NCBI GenBank assembly: GCA_007258455.2
Contig: VDFB02000003.1
Location: 40,551,986-40,615,985, forward strand
DNA: 64,000 bases
Direction: 5' to 3'
Source of the DNA: Sequoia sempervirens
Lineage: Eukaryota; Streptophyta; Pinopsida; Cupressales; Cupressaceae
This document shows, piece by piece, positions 35,015-47,699 of the stretch. Both the position numbers and the translations under genes were made by a program. Under the pieces are notes generated by a model, which saw only the letters and a program-made list of their open reading frames with translations, searched no databases and had not been told where the DNA came from. Numbering within the stretch: the stretch's first letter is position 1; every line of letters begins with the position of its first letter.

Positions 35015-36989
35015 CACACAATTCAATTTGCACAGTTAAAACAACAATAATATTATTTTAATTAAAACATTGCAAAGAAATAACTTATTTAATTTAACTT
35101 AATAAATTAAATCATTAATGTTGGTTAAAATATTAATAAACATTTAATAAAATTAAATATTACATACGCAAACACAAAACAATATAAATATGAACACGAC
35201 AAAACAAATTGGACTACACGAGGTAACACAGAGATATTCAAAAACAAACGATAGTTTAAAAGGACCTGTCAATACCTTTGACAACATATTTATAATGAAT
35301 TAGGGTACGCTCAGACCTGACAAGCAGGTGGAGCCATTACCCAGTACCTGTGTCTGCAGGAAAACATCAAGGTTAAAACATGTATATATAAACTCATGTT
35401 AGAAAACACACTGTGAATAAGAATTGCAGCGTAGCAGGGTACTCACGAATGAGTAATGCTACACTGTCTTATCCACCGACACAAACGAGCAAGATCAATC
35501 ATATACAATCATATCAACATGATAACATAAGCAATAATCATAACCAATAAGCCTTATCATGAATGAATCTATCACAGTATCATCGAACCAACATAACCAA
35601 ATAACTAGGATATCAATGTATCATCCACAAAAAAAAAAAAAAAAGTATCTAGAATCAGCTCTGAAATGAAACAACATAGTATCACAATGAACTAAGCATC
35701 TAACAAGCAGAATCAAACTAAACAGTATGTCTAAACTGGAGGGACACTACAAGACCAGTGAGGTCCTAGTACAAATGACCAATTGTCTGATTACAATGGT
35801 ACAAAAGCACATTGGCTGAATACATCAGTACATATGCACATTCTCTTATGCACCCAAAATACCCAAAAGAAGACATCATACTAGATATACCTGTGACCCG
35901 AATACATAACACAATGGAGATTACAAAACCTTACTAAACATAAGATTGATAAGCTAGGAAGCCACTTTCAAAAAGATGTAGATTTCCACCAACATGCTAA
36001 AAGCCATTAACCGAGCTTTCTTTTGTTTCCACTTGTTTACCTTTGTGTTGGCGATCATGCTCAAATGAAGGTTTTAATTTTTTTTAATATCAGGCACATA
36101 ACAATAACATAATTTTTTTTGGATGAAGATCATGGAAGTTGCAAATCATGAATGCAAACATGACTTCTCAAGAAAGAAATGGCATGATATTTTCTTTTTA
36201 AATCATCAATCTCCTCCATGGAAATGGCAGATATGTATCTGTTTAGAACTTGGTAGAGATGTGAAGAAGTGTCATGCATTGTGGATAATAACATGCCTTG
36301 GAATATGTGAACATAGGTCTCTTCTTATGAAACAAAACCTTCTTTGAATAATTAACATTAGAAATTAATACAGTTTGGCGAGCATATTATATAATCACAC
36401 TAGAAACCAACAATGGAAGATTGAGAGTCTCAACTAAGAATTCCACCAAGTATAGATAACATTCATACTAGAAGCCAACAACAAAAGACCAAATTTCATA
36501 AACAAAGTTTATGTGTTATATATCACCCCTTTGAGGGGTCCACAAGTACCATGAGCCTTTTGAAATCCTTCTCCATCTAAATGCATCCATTCCAAGACCA
36601 TTGGGAGGTGGGTATACAATATGAACCAAGTATTAATTTCTAATGTTAATTATTGAAAGAAGGTATATAAATTATTCAAGCATCTTAATTCTCATATACA
36701 AAGTTACATCTTAGTCAATTTCTCTTGATGTATGAGTTCCATATATTTGTAAATTTTTCTTAATATAAAAACATATTTTATTTCATTAAAATTAACCTAT
36801 CTATTCCATGTTACAAAGGATGCTCTTATTTTAAATTATAAGTATATAATTCAAAATTAATTAGTAATTTTCAAGATAGAGTACACACAATTTCTTTAGT
36901 TAAAATAAAATAATATTCTTATTTCCATGTGAGAGTTATGTAGAATGGTAGTTTGATGTCTCGAAAATATTTCTTTCATATATACTAAA

Positions 36990-37087
36990 TTTTTATCATT
37001 GTACATTATGAGTCTCAATTATATATCCAAGCACATCAAAAATTTATAAAGTGGAAAGAAAAATAATCACACATTTATCATATTTTT
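36990..37087. repeat. Dispersed repeat copy 2 (partner 28609-28702)
   Basis: Same orientation as copy 1, about 8.4 kb away. Confidence 0.7.
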
Positions 37088-39011
37088 GTAAGGTGTTCGA
37101 AAAGACTAAAAGTTTCCCTAGAAAGAACTAATTAAGGAATAAAAAAAATGGAAAGTGTCTACCTCATTGTATGTTGACCTTTCCCATATAAAAAGATCAT
37201 GGAAATGCTAAATGAGTTGATATAAGAATTTTTAAGAATGAAGGCACAAAATTCATAACACTTTAATCCTAAAAGCAACAAGAAAGGCAATGAATAAAAT
37301 CTTCCTAGTTATTTTGAAAGAAACTTTAAAAGGTTCTAAATCCCCTTCACACCCCTTTCTAAATGAAGATAAAATAAATAAGTTACCAAATATTTCTTAG
37401 AGTTTAAGGTGGTGATTTTAATATGATTTGAGAATAAATAAGATAAATTAGATGAAATCAAGTTTTGTTGTAAAGGTGATGAATTTTGGGGGAATAAGAT
37501 GAAAATAATTTTGAGCCTAGTTGACTCATTAAATGGTAATAAGATAGATTTTAAAGCGGCTTTATTTAAAATATGTAATAGTTAGATATGTACTAATACA
37601 TTATATTCTCTATTAGATGGTTATTTCTTCCATAAACATTTCTTACAATCTTATAATTTATTAATAATAGTGATGTGTGCATCCCTAGACACTCTTTGAT
37701 AACCACACTATTAATGTTTCTATTTTTACTAGAGGATACTCTAATTGAAAAGCATGTATACCATTAAGGATAAAATTTAGACTTTAAGTTGAAAGAAAAT
37801 GTCAAATATTTAGAATAAAAATGGTGGGGATGGAATACAAGCTTCAAGAATCTCCTTGTAATAATTAATTGCAATAATAAATGATTAAAACTAAACACAA
37901 ATGGATATGTCACCAATAATTTTTAGATAAAATGACTAAAATTAGAGCCAAGATATCTTAGTTCAAGTATCATGATAAAGGTATCAAATTCTTATTCAAT
38001 GTAAACATAGCCGAGTTTGATAGATAAAAAGTTGGCCCCATTAATACTAGGGGAGCATTGTCTAATGAGATTAAGTTGACACTATATTCAATTTTTAGAA
38101 GTTAGAACCCTAACATTTATATGAGGCTTGTAAAATAGAACCTTATTAGGAAGAGTAGGAGAGGAGAAATGAACCCATAATAATTATACTTATACAAATA
38201 AAAATAATAATAATGTTTAACCATTTCAAAATGTTAAATTTGTTTCACTAATATGGTGATCAATAGCTAATTTGTACAAGGAGGTGCAATTTATAGGGAA
38301 ATGAAGACTACATAAGAGGAGAATTTATAACATAGTAGCTTGGTTGTAGTTGTTTCTTTAGCATTAACTATTTTCTCTTTTTTCTTTTGTTGTTGAATAT
38401 TTTATTTGATCTCTTAAAACTTATCAATGGTACTTGATCTTCATAATGATTATTTTCTTCTTTTTCAATTATTATCATCTTAGAAGGAATACCATTTCAA
38501 TTTAGAGCAGGGAGAAATGTATTTTTCTTTTAAAGTATTTAAAATATTATATTTATTTGATGGTTCCTTCTTAACCTCTTCCACTCCTTGGAAAAAATTA
38601 TCCAACCACTTGAATCTCCTTATATTAATCAATTTACTTCTATGATTTATGTATGTGTTTTTAGTGATTTACTCTTTATCCTTTCAATTTATTCATGATA
38701 TACTTTAATATAGTTATAACAAGTATATAATAGTTTTTCATAATTGGATATGCCTTAAGAAACTCTTTAAACGTGAAATTATTTGATGAGGGAAGATATA
38801 AATTAAGGTTATTCTTTCTTACTTACCTCATGCTCATCCATATTTTTTGTCCATAAATATCTCAAATCAAATTGGATTTTGCAAAGAGGATAGCTATATT
38901 TTAAATATTCGCTCTTAGTCAAAGTCATTTATTTCTTTGTACAAATTTAAAATTGATTTATGTAATTTAATTTTTAATAGTTTTAACATAGATATATGAA
39001 GAATAGTTTTA

Positions 39012-39033
39012 AATATATATATATATATATATA
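39012..39033. repeat. (AT)n microsatellite
   Basis: Eleven AT units. Confidence 0.9.
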
Positions 39034-40266
39034 GTAAAGTGGACATATTTTTATATTTTCCTAATAAGTATAATGCCTAATTCTCCTCAATGGGTTAAGA
39101 TGACTCTTAATAACATAGTTAGCTCATGCAAATGTAATAGTGTAAAATACGGTCATGAAGGTGCATTTAAAAATGATTTTTCCCCTATATGGGGGAGATA
39201 ATGTGATGAGGAGCATATATATGTAGTGGGTGAGGATCATAAACAATGAATCCCTATCCAAGTGATGAAGTAACATAGATCTAATTGGCTTGATAATTAT
39301 CATGTCATAATCAATTATGAGGGACCATGTTGACAAATAATCATGTAAGTGTAAATAGATAATGATGTGATTGTGAAGGTATATGTAAATCTAATTGTCC
39401 CTAGATGGAAAGGATAACACAATAAATATCATTAGGTGAAATGGGTATAAGAAAGGTAATGTGTGATGAGTAAGCACCATTTCCCACATACAATAGGATC
39501 ACCAATAGTATAATTTAAAATGCATGATATTATCTGGTTATTTCATATATTTTCAATTGGGAGTGAAAAAACCAAATGCACAAGTGTTGAACTAGGGAAT
39601 AATGGTAAAAGGACTAATCCAATTGGGTCAAAATTTACCAAAAAAATTACTTCTATGAAATTTGGATTATATTTAGATTTATATGAAGGATGAGTTCCCC
39701 TCATGGTAAAGCTCATTTGACAACACCATTTTTATTTTTTCATTAATTATCTTTGGTATATGTACATCTAGATCAAGTATAATGAGTTTACTTATTGTTT
39801 ATCCAAGGTCTCAAACTCTTGTAATTGGTGTTCTTGATATGTGTAATCATCAATGCTATCACTAAGGGAGATACATAATGATAGAATCTTAAGCTCAAGA
39901 GGCATTATGGCCTCCATTTCATAAACTAAAGAGTAAGCCTAATGGGAGTTTGTATTCTAGTACAATATGTCCATAATGTTGGGACAAGCTATGTGTGCAT
40001 ATTAGTACCATTTTTGTCAATAAGCTTTTGTAATATTTATTTAATAGTCTTGTACTAGAAAATTTAATAATACCTTCATTCCTTCTAATCCTAATAGAAC
40101 TATTTTATTATACATTTCATTCAAACAATCTAGTTTCTTTCCTCTAAATTTATTCTTCAATTCATACATTTAGTTCACCAACCATTTTTGGAGTAATGTC
40201 ATAAGACTCAAAGGAAAAATATGAAGAATTTTATCCAAGTTTCGATTGTATGCACCCTAAACTTTA

Positions 40267-40618
40267 TACCATGAAATGTTTGATATAATGCCTCAAATAA
40301 ATCTCCAATAGTGTTTTTGACGGAGTATGATATAAATAGTGTTTTTGATATAATTCCTCAAATAAATTTGTTAATGAACTATTTGATATAGGGTGCATAT
40401 AATGGAAACACTATTTCTATCATACTCCATCAAAAATTACCATGAATTGTTTGATATAATGCCTCAAATAAATTTGTTAATGAATTGTTTGATATAGGGT
40501 GCATACAATGGAAACACTATTTCTATCATACTCCATCAAAAATTACCATGAATTGTTTGATATAATGCCTCAAATAAATTTGTTAATGAATTGTTTGATA
40601 TAATGCCTCAAATAAATT
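40267..40618. repeat. Tandem and inverted repeats built from PPR pieces
   Basis: A unit of about 106 bp (TACCATGAATTGTTTGATATAATG to TCCATCAAAAAT) occurs at 40438-40543, continues partially from 40544, and is preceded by a rearranged copy from 40267. Inside, TTTTGACGGAGTATGATA (about 40316) and TATCATACTCCATCAAAAA (about 40415) are inverted copies, so hairpins are possible. Confidence 0.8.
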
Positions 40619-40780
40619 GGAGGTGCCCTGGTAGAAATGCCTGCAAAATGTGGAAGCATAGACAGGGCATGTTAATTTTTCGACAGAGTAGAAATGTATC
40701 ATCGAAATAATGTATGTTGAAAAGACTTTAGAAACTTTCAAACAAATGCAGTTTCCATTCAACAAATTTGCAAAATTTTG
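40267..40780 (+). pseudogene. Fragment of a PPR-protein gene, partly scrambled
   Basis: Plus strand near 40620-40680 reads GALVEM-AKCGSIDRA and FFDR, the core of a plant pentatricopeptide repeat (usual form: -ALVDMYAKCGSIDKA--LFD-M). Near 40710-40750, EKTLETFKQMQ matches the following helix pair. Upstream, the tandem repeats hold HELFDIMPQINLL, a variant of the -LFDEMPQRN-- segment. PPR proteins bind organelle RNA. Here only about three repeat pieces remain, with stops and frame changes, so it is a captured or decayed fragment and no gene. Confidence 0.7.
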
Positions 40781-41036
40781 CATTTAGGGTTTCAAAATTT
40801 AACAAACAAATGCATTTTCAACTCTACGAAATTCAAATTTGACAAACCTGGTGCTTGATATGCAAGTTGGGTTGATGAACTTTGGAAAGATAAAGTTGAA
40901 TTTCTGTTCGCTGGAGAGATGAAGTCATCGCCGTTTGCAGATCATGTTCAGTTTTCCGTGCACATGTAAGCACATGGAAAGCAATGATAGAAGGAAAAAA
41001 TGATAGTGACATTCATGTTTTTTTTTTTTTTAAGGG

Positions 41037-41151
41037 GTTCGGTCGAACCCATGTTCGACTGAACCCCTTAAAATATTACTATTTTTTTAGGGTTTGGGGG
41101 TTCGGTCGAACATATAATGTGGTTTGGCCAAACCATTGAGTTTGACCAAAC
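41037..41151. repeat. Second cluster of GTTCGGTCGAAC-type palindromes
   Basis: GTTCGGTCGAAC at 41037 and 41100, GTTCGACTGAAC at 41053, GGTTTGGCCAAACC at 41121 and GTTTGACCAAAC at 41140. The downstream 20-mer AATTGTAAACCACTATTGTG (41201-41220) is the exact reverse complement of 14513-14532, which lies beside the first cluster. Confidence 0.75.
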
Positions 41152-41220
41152 CCGTCGACTATGGAAAAAGGAAAAAAAAAGAAATTTCCTTCCTCATCTC
41201 AATTGTAAACCACTATTGTG

Positions 41221-42238
41221 GTTTGACCCAATGGAAAGTGCATAAATCATAGATTTTACCCTTAGGAGGACTAACCCTCGACCATGGATGATAGTGCATT
41301 GTGGGAACATCTATGCCTCATGTTGTCATCTCTAATGAAAAAGAGAATACAATTTTAAATTCAAAATGTCTAGCTTGTCAAGTCTGTACATCTGCACACA
41401 AACAAAAAGGGAAAAAATGTTGGGGACTATTTTGGGGCCTACCTTAGTCAAACCCCCATTTTGGTGTTTCCACCTCCATAGACAACCAGATAGATAGAGA
41501 TAGATAAAAATGGATGAAATATAAAGACATGTGATAAAAAAAACCTTGAAAAGGAGGAGAACCCCTATCACAAATGTAAAAGATGAGTGATTGAAACAAA
41601 CTCCACAAGGAGGAGAATTGTGGAGTTTGAACCCCTATTACAAATAAGATAGACAAGATCAAATAGATAATATCAAATAGACTATATAAGAAAGAAAGAT
41701 AGCATTACCAACAACTCGTGGCTCCCCTCTCAGCTTGAAAAATGTGATAAGCTTGTGTGGAAGAGAGCCTTGATTGTTGTTTTGAGAGAAATTTGGTAGA
41801 GATTCACTATGGAATCAAGAGAGAGCAAGAAAGAATGAAGAAGATAGAGTAGAATGAGAGAGAGCAAGGTAGAATGAGATTGCATAAGAATGAATGAGAA
41901 TGAGAGGGAAAAATGAGGTTTTGTGAGGTTGCATGGGTGAGAGGAGCCGTTACATCCATGTTTTTGCCACAATGACACATGTCATAGGCAAAGGACACAA
42001 AATATTCTCATTTAAATCTCAGAAAGTTCAGGGATGCTAGAATGTCATGGAGACATCTGTGCATCACACAAGTGTCTTACTCAAAAATTTGCACAATTAT
42101 TCAAGCTATTAATGCTTCATCATTGTCGCCTATGAAGTTGGAATCATGAAATTCTAACTTATAAGTTTTTTTCATAAATGTAGTAGGCTAGATGCATATG
42201 TGTGAAATTGCCATAGGGTGTAATTTTATGACACTACA
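41221..42238 (-). mobile_element. Possible LTR fragment (minus)
   Basis: The right edge reads TTTTATGACACTACA, i.e. minus-strand TGTAGTGTCATAAAAT, which looks like an LTR 5' terminus. A TATATAG word lies near 41680 on the minus strand. I found no second terminus or target duplication, so the extent is a guess. Small open frames here (62-85 codons) are Ser/Leu-rich and not called. Confidence 0.3.
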
Positions 42239-44217
42239 CACCTAGAGGAAGAAACTTTGGTTGTAGGCCTAACAAATATTTGCAATAATTGAGTATTTTT
42301 TCATTTGGTTCAACAAGCCCTTAGAGGTCTTTGGAGTATTTTTTCACCCTTTTATTTTTGGATGATCTATCCTCTGTGTTCAAATATGTGACTATGATAT
42401 TTAGTTGTTCTTGGCTCATTGAATAGGCTTGGTGCTCTATAAATGATTTTTTTGGTAGCTTAGATGGGGATTATTTTTGTATAACTTCTTGGGCCTCTAT
42501 TTTGGGTGAAATTTTGGAGCAATTTTCTTCTTAGTAGGAGGAATAGTTGGCTAAAAATCACTTGTAGTGGCTTGTTCAACTCTAATGGGTGAGGTGCTTT
42601 TTGCAATATTTTGACTTTTGGTGATTCTTTTCCTTGCTTTTCTTCTTTTAGTAACTCATCTAAGAAATTGAATCCATTTTTATTCTCTTGTTTGGTTCTT
42701 GAGCACATTATTTCCAAAAAACAACATTATCAACTCATGATGTTACATAGGGCCTATATTCCGAATATATTTATCAATCATGGACTTTAGGGAATCTATG
42801 AGGTAGGCTAGAAAATTGATTTTGAGTTTAGGCCTTTGAGTGTCAAGACACAAATTTTTAATCATTTTAAAGGTTGGGCCAACTAATGTGTCATATTTTC
42901 CTTCATGTAAATAATTTCATGACCCATATGACAACTATTTTCCATGGTTTAGGAATAACATTTTTAATGATTCCCTTGTTATCTCCTTTCTTTACTTTTA
43001 ATAGTTGAGGTATTGGGTCCTTATTTTCTAAAAAAAATTAAATTAACTTACTATTAGTGCTAGCTTTAGCTTGAATTATATTAATGCCTTTAGTTGGAAT
43101 ACCAAATGATGCACAAAGGGTTTTAACTCACTTTCCTTGTGACTCCCATATTCATCTTTACAAGATTTTATGGAATAATTTAGAGTGACAAGTTGCTATA
43201 TATTTTATCAACTACTTCTTTCCACACTTTGCCTTGCACCAAATGCTTGTCATAATCCCTTGAGATTCACAGGGTTATAAGTTCTTGATAGATTATAAAA
43301 GGATCTCAAATTTGTAGATATTTTGTGTTAGAAATTAGGATGTTAGGATACTAATCATTATAAATAGAATATAAAATAGATAAAATGAGAATCATACAAA
43401 CATAGCTTTACACATTACACAAGATATAAGCATAGATTTACACATTACACAATATATACATGGGAAAACCCTTTTAGGTAAAAAAATTCATGAAACATCA
43501 TTTTATTAAAACACTTACAAAAATAGTCTATTAAAAATAGATTGAACCTCAGAACACTCCTCAACATACTTCAACATGACTAATAATACCTTCTATGCAT
43601 AGTGATATAATTCACTATAAAATCTCCAAATTCACTTACTCTCAAATGAGAGAGAACCTCCTTAAATAAAAGAGAAAAAGTGGAAAATACCTGAAGGAGT
43701 ATTAGTCACACCTATTCAAAGAAACCATTCATAAATAATTAATAATATAATATTATTAGATTATTAATTATTAAATGGTAGATGCTTTATAATATAAGGT
43801 TTTATAACCTTATATTAGGATAATATATAAATGTTAAAAGAGTATGACCCCTAATAAAATTATGTCCTAACCCCCCTTAATGTTAATATGGGGCTTCACA
43901 TGTCAATTTCTAAGGGAAGATAACTTGCATACACCATGGTTTTGTTTCTTCCTAAGTGGAGGAATGTTGTTTGACGGTTGCGGACCATCTTATACATCTA
44001 GTTTTAATACTATACCATTGGATCTCTTTGGGAGGCGAGGGAAGGTAGGGCTTTCTTGTCCTTCCATTTCATTTAACTCTCTATTATGAGCGGGATGGGG
44101 GCATACTTCCTCTTTGTGGGAGGGGCATCTTTTCTTTGGGGGAGGATTTTCTATGTATATGGGTACCTAACATGGCTCATTTTTCAAGACCTATAATCTT
44201 TTACATCCTCCTAAGTT
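42239..44217. other. No gene recognised
   Basis: Open frames of at most 85 codons (e.g. 42717-42460, -; 43880-44089, +) without motifs. 43860-44217 contains G-rich patches (GGGAGGCGAGGG, GGGATGGGGGC) and may be the 3' untranslated part of the element whose LTR starts at 44231. Confidence 0.4.
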
Positions 44218-44230
44218 GTGTTTAAGGGGG
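44218..44230 (+). other. Polypurine tract before an LTR
   Basis: TTTAAGGGGG ends exactly where TGTTGGTGTAG begins, the usual junction of internal region and 3' LTR. Confidence 0.5.
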
Positions 44231-45120
44231 TGTTGGTGTAGATTTTTATTTTTCTTGTGGGTTAATTTATTTTCCTTTAGTCCTAGGTTTTTCCTACTCT
44301 TTTATTAAGCTTGCTTAAGTTAATAAAGTGATTTTATTATTTAATAACTAGGATATAAGGTAATGAGTTGTCCCCATCCTTAAATGGTGGAGCATTTACC
44401 ACTTTTGGTGGTCACTTCCACTTTTGGCGGTTAATTCCTATTGATTGGATTTTCCACCTCCATCATCTCCTTAGCTCTATATAAACTCACTACCTAGCTT
44501 ATATTTGCATTCTTTTGCAGATTCATTGTTGCATACTTTGGCATACATGTACCTTGATACATGTAGTCATTATTCTATAGATTTTCTTTGAGCTCCTAAT
44601 GCAATCTTTTCATCTTGAAATTTGCATATCTCTTAGAATTTTGGGTCTGTAATTGTGTTATTTCATTTACAATTTTATAGCTTATCTCCCTCACTGAAAG
44701 ATCTTGGTTATTCATCTATTTCAAATTTTTAATAACATCTATCCATGGTTTTAAGCTTGTTGCTCCCTTGTTTCTATAAAAGGGAATTTTGAGCCATTTT
44801 AAAAGTATCTTGGAATTTTGTAAGTAGGAAAGTTCTAACATAAGTTTGTTCTAGTCTTCTCTAGGTTTTTCAAGGAAGAAGTGAGAATGCAATTGTAAAC
44901 ATTTTGTATATCAATATAAATTTTCAAAAGATATGAATTCATTGTGATATATTCAAAACTAATTGTCTCCAATGCGCATTTTATTACTCTTATGAATAAA
45001 ATTTATCAAGGATCATTAATGTTCATTTTGCATTGTTGTGCAAGTGAGTATTTCTTATCTAGGTGAAATATTAAAGTAATGGATTAAATTATTGTATCTG
45101 AAATATTGAGAGTTTTAACA
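44231..45120 (+). mobile_element. Probable 3' LTR; right end uncertain
   Basis: Starts TGTTGG after a polypurine tract and has a TATA box (CTCTATATAAACTCAC) about 250 bp in. A possible end is TTTTAACA at 45120, which mirrors TGTT at the start, but I could not confirm it with a second LTR or a target duplication. No coding region of the parent element is recognised upstream. Confidence 0.45.
44478..44485 (+). promoter_or_regulatory. TATA box in the LTR at 44.2 kb
   Basis: TATATAAA followed by ACTCACTACC. Position fits an LTR core promoter on the plus strand. Confidence 0.55.
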
Positions 45121-46113
45121 TGTTTAGGGATTGTTAGGAATAATTGGTTATGAGTCTAAATTTAAATAATATTATTGTAAGGTAGTGATGTGTAAGCTTT
45201 CATTGAATTTATTCTCAGTTTTTTGATTCAAAAGATATTTGCATATTCTATTGAATTTTTTACCAAGAATTTAAGAAACCAGTCTAAGTATGAATGTTGG
45301 TTATAGGTCCATGGTCATTTATAAAAAACACAATTTTAATTATGTTTTTAGTTTATCCTTTAAGCTTTATATATGTTCTGAAAGTCAGTAATGTATAAGT
45401 CTCCAAGAATTTATCCCATTAAGCCATATCTATTTGCAATTCTTGACATGTTTCATGAGAATGTCTCTATTGAAACAATATCCTGATATGAATTAAGCAA
45501 ATAATTTTATTTGATATTGTTAAGGATAACCCTCCTAGGTCTTGCAGAACTTGAAGTGCAAAAGAGAGAAGTCAAAAAAAATATCTTGTTTGTTGGCCAA
45601 CCACTTGAAATCTTTGAGCATAAGAATTGGCTATTCTTTAGATAGTTTCAAGAATTAGTTGGAAATAAAAAAACAAACCAACACATTGATTCAATTTTAG
45701 AGAATTTTGCACTGCAAAAAAGTTTAATATAAGATGCCTAAGGTTCCAATCCTTTTTTCTGATCATAGCATACTATTGATGGGTGTTTTGTGCACTTTCT
45801 CAACACAGGCAGTGCATAGGTGCACTACCTCTCTTGAAACGTAGAAATTTGCAAGCAAGTTACCAATTACTACCCCAAGGTCTCTCGGGTGTCAGGTCAT
45901 GACATGCATGGGATTTCTTAGTTGATGTTTGATGTGATTTGCTAGAATCACAAGGTGAACTTATGGATGAGTTACAAAGCGTGGGAAGTTGGTTCTGCAA
46001 ATGCAGTTTCAAAGTGTTGGAAGTGAATGAATAGTGGTTGTCCACTCAAAAAAACAAGCTGAAACCCACCAAGTTCATCTGATTTAGCTTCATGGTGATG
46101 CTTGAGATCCTAC

Positions 46114-46667
46114 TCTAACCAAGGACTAAAAGAAATAGCGAAAGGAGAAGGGTTAAGAAAGTTCTAATCCTAAGCTACAAATGAACGGTGACAATGGTGG
46201 CTGCTACAGTAGACAAACTTTCCCAAACTGAGTTTTGCTTTACCAAGAGAAGCCTACAGCTGCACAAAACCAATGCAATATTCTAAGGACTGCAGATTTT
46301 CAGATTGCACATGCACATCATGAACATGCAATTGAACAAGGTTGCAACAATTTAAATAAAGAATCCCAAGCTAACTTTGCACAACTTGACTCTAACAAAG
46401 GACTAAAAGAAATAGAAAAAGGAGAAGGGTTAAGAAAGTTGTTCTAATCCTAAGCTACAAATAAATAGTGACAATGGTGGCTGCTATAGTAGACAAACTC
46501 TCCCAAACTGTTTTTTTCTTGACCAAGAGAAGCCTACAGCTACACAAAACCAGTGCAATATTCTAAGGACTGCAAATTTTCAGATTGCACATGCACATCA
46601 TGAACATGCAATTGAACAAGGTTGCAAAAATTTAAATAAAGAATCCCAAGCTAACTTTGCACAACTT
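46114..46667. repeat. 277-bp tandem duplication private to the left LTR
   Basis: 46114-46390 and 46391-46667 are near-identical. The right LTR has a single copy (about 53323-53600), so the duplication happened after insertion. It accounts for the extra length of the left LTR. Confidence 0.85.
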
Positions 46668-47699
46668 GTCATCAATAAGTGCCAAAAATATGGGCTGAAA
46701 GCTCATCAAATACCATAACAACAATGTCCATCATCACATCCATTCAAGAAACTACACACTAAACTAATAGGGAAGTAAAACCATGCACACATAATGAGAA
46801 AACTCAAAATGAACACCCATAGATCATGCAATGCTGCTTTCTATTGCTGCAGAATGTTCTTACATCAACTCTCCAACCATTTACAAATGAGGGGGAGACC
46901 CCTATCTATAGTTTTCCAAAGCCCAAATGAATGGCTAGGATCAATTTACAACGAATGGCCCAAATTTGTTTACATTAGGGTTTCACCTACCCCCACAATA
47001 TTCAGCAATTTAAAATACATCTTTTTTCTTTTCCCTATTTTGTCTTGTAGTGGCGAGTCACTGTAGCAATTTTGTCTTCTAGCCAATTTCCCTTTTGCTG
47101 TAGCTGACAATGTTCAAAATTTGCCTTCTTGTTGGTGCATCTGTAGTATCCTTCAACCAATCAAGTACACCTTGTTTGCAGATTTGCATCATTGTTAAAT
47201 GGATCAGATGATCTGATGAGACAACTCTTGAAGGATCGTGATCATTGGTTTGGAGGGAGGAAACAACCGCTCCCTCCCACCACCTTCAAGGCCACCCTTT
47301 GCAATTTTTTCACTAACTCCCTTGACATAGGCCTGCTTCTAATGTTAGCTCTGTTGATGGGTGCTAGAGGGAGAGGTGAGCATAAAATGAATGATGACAG
47401 GAGCTATGTACCTATTCCTTGTTTAGCTTTCTCAATGGGCCCCCGATGGACCCGCGGTAGGTTTCTTGAATCTTGCATACATGAAGTGTCGTAAGTGCTT
47501 TCATACGCAAATCAAGGAAAACATTAGTCAAATCCTAAAAACTCCTTGTTAGATCTATCCATGCATCATCAAAAGATCATAATATTCATATTTGGAGCTC
47601 ATTTGGACCATAAACATAAATGTGGGGTCAGGGGTGTGAGCGCCATAGGGCAGGAAAAAGGCAGATGGCATAAGGAAGGCAGACAATAGACAATAGATA

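Larger units (their letters stand above)
30491..35312 (-). mobile_element. Large solo LTR with AGACC target duplication
   Basis: The plus-strand left end is TGTAATGCCCCG and the right end CGCTC(A). AGACC stands immediately outside at 30486-30490 and again at 35313-35317. On the minus strand the sequence starts (T)GAGCG and ends GGGGCATTACA. A TATAAATA box lies at 32307-32300, about 1.8 kb before the 3' end. No ORF, primer-binding site or polypurine tract adjoins, so this is a solo LTR. It is 4.8 kb long because a second solo LTR is nested in it; without that it would be about 3.65 kb. End bases and layout resemble the insertion in ORF-A. Confidence 0.65.
35318..40259. other. Long gene-poor stretch
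   Basis: Nearly 5 kb of AT-rich DNA. Open frames stay below 75 codons; those at 36123-36347 (+) and 39336-39124 (-) show no known motif. It contains the second copy of the 95-bp dispersed repeat (36990-37087) and an AT microsatellite (39012-39033). The first few hundred bases are less AT-rich and could be another noncoding element. Confidence 0.5.

Noticed and set aside
36123..36347. 74-codon plus frame
   Set aside because: No recognisable motif, no splice context, and isolated in a gene-poor stretch.
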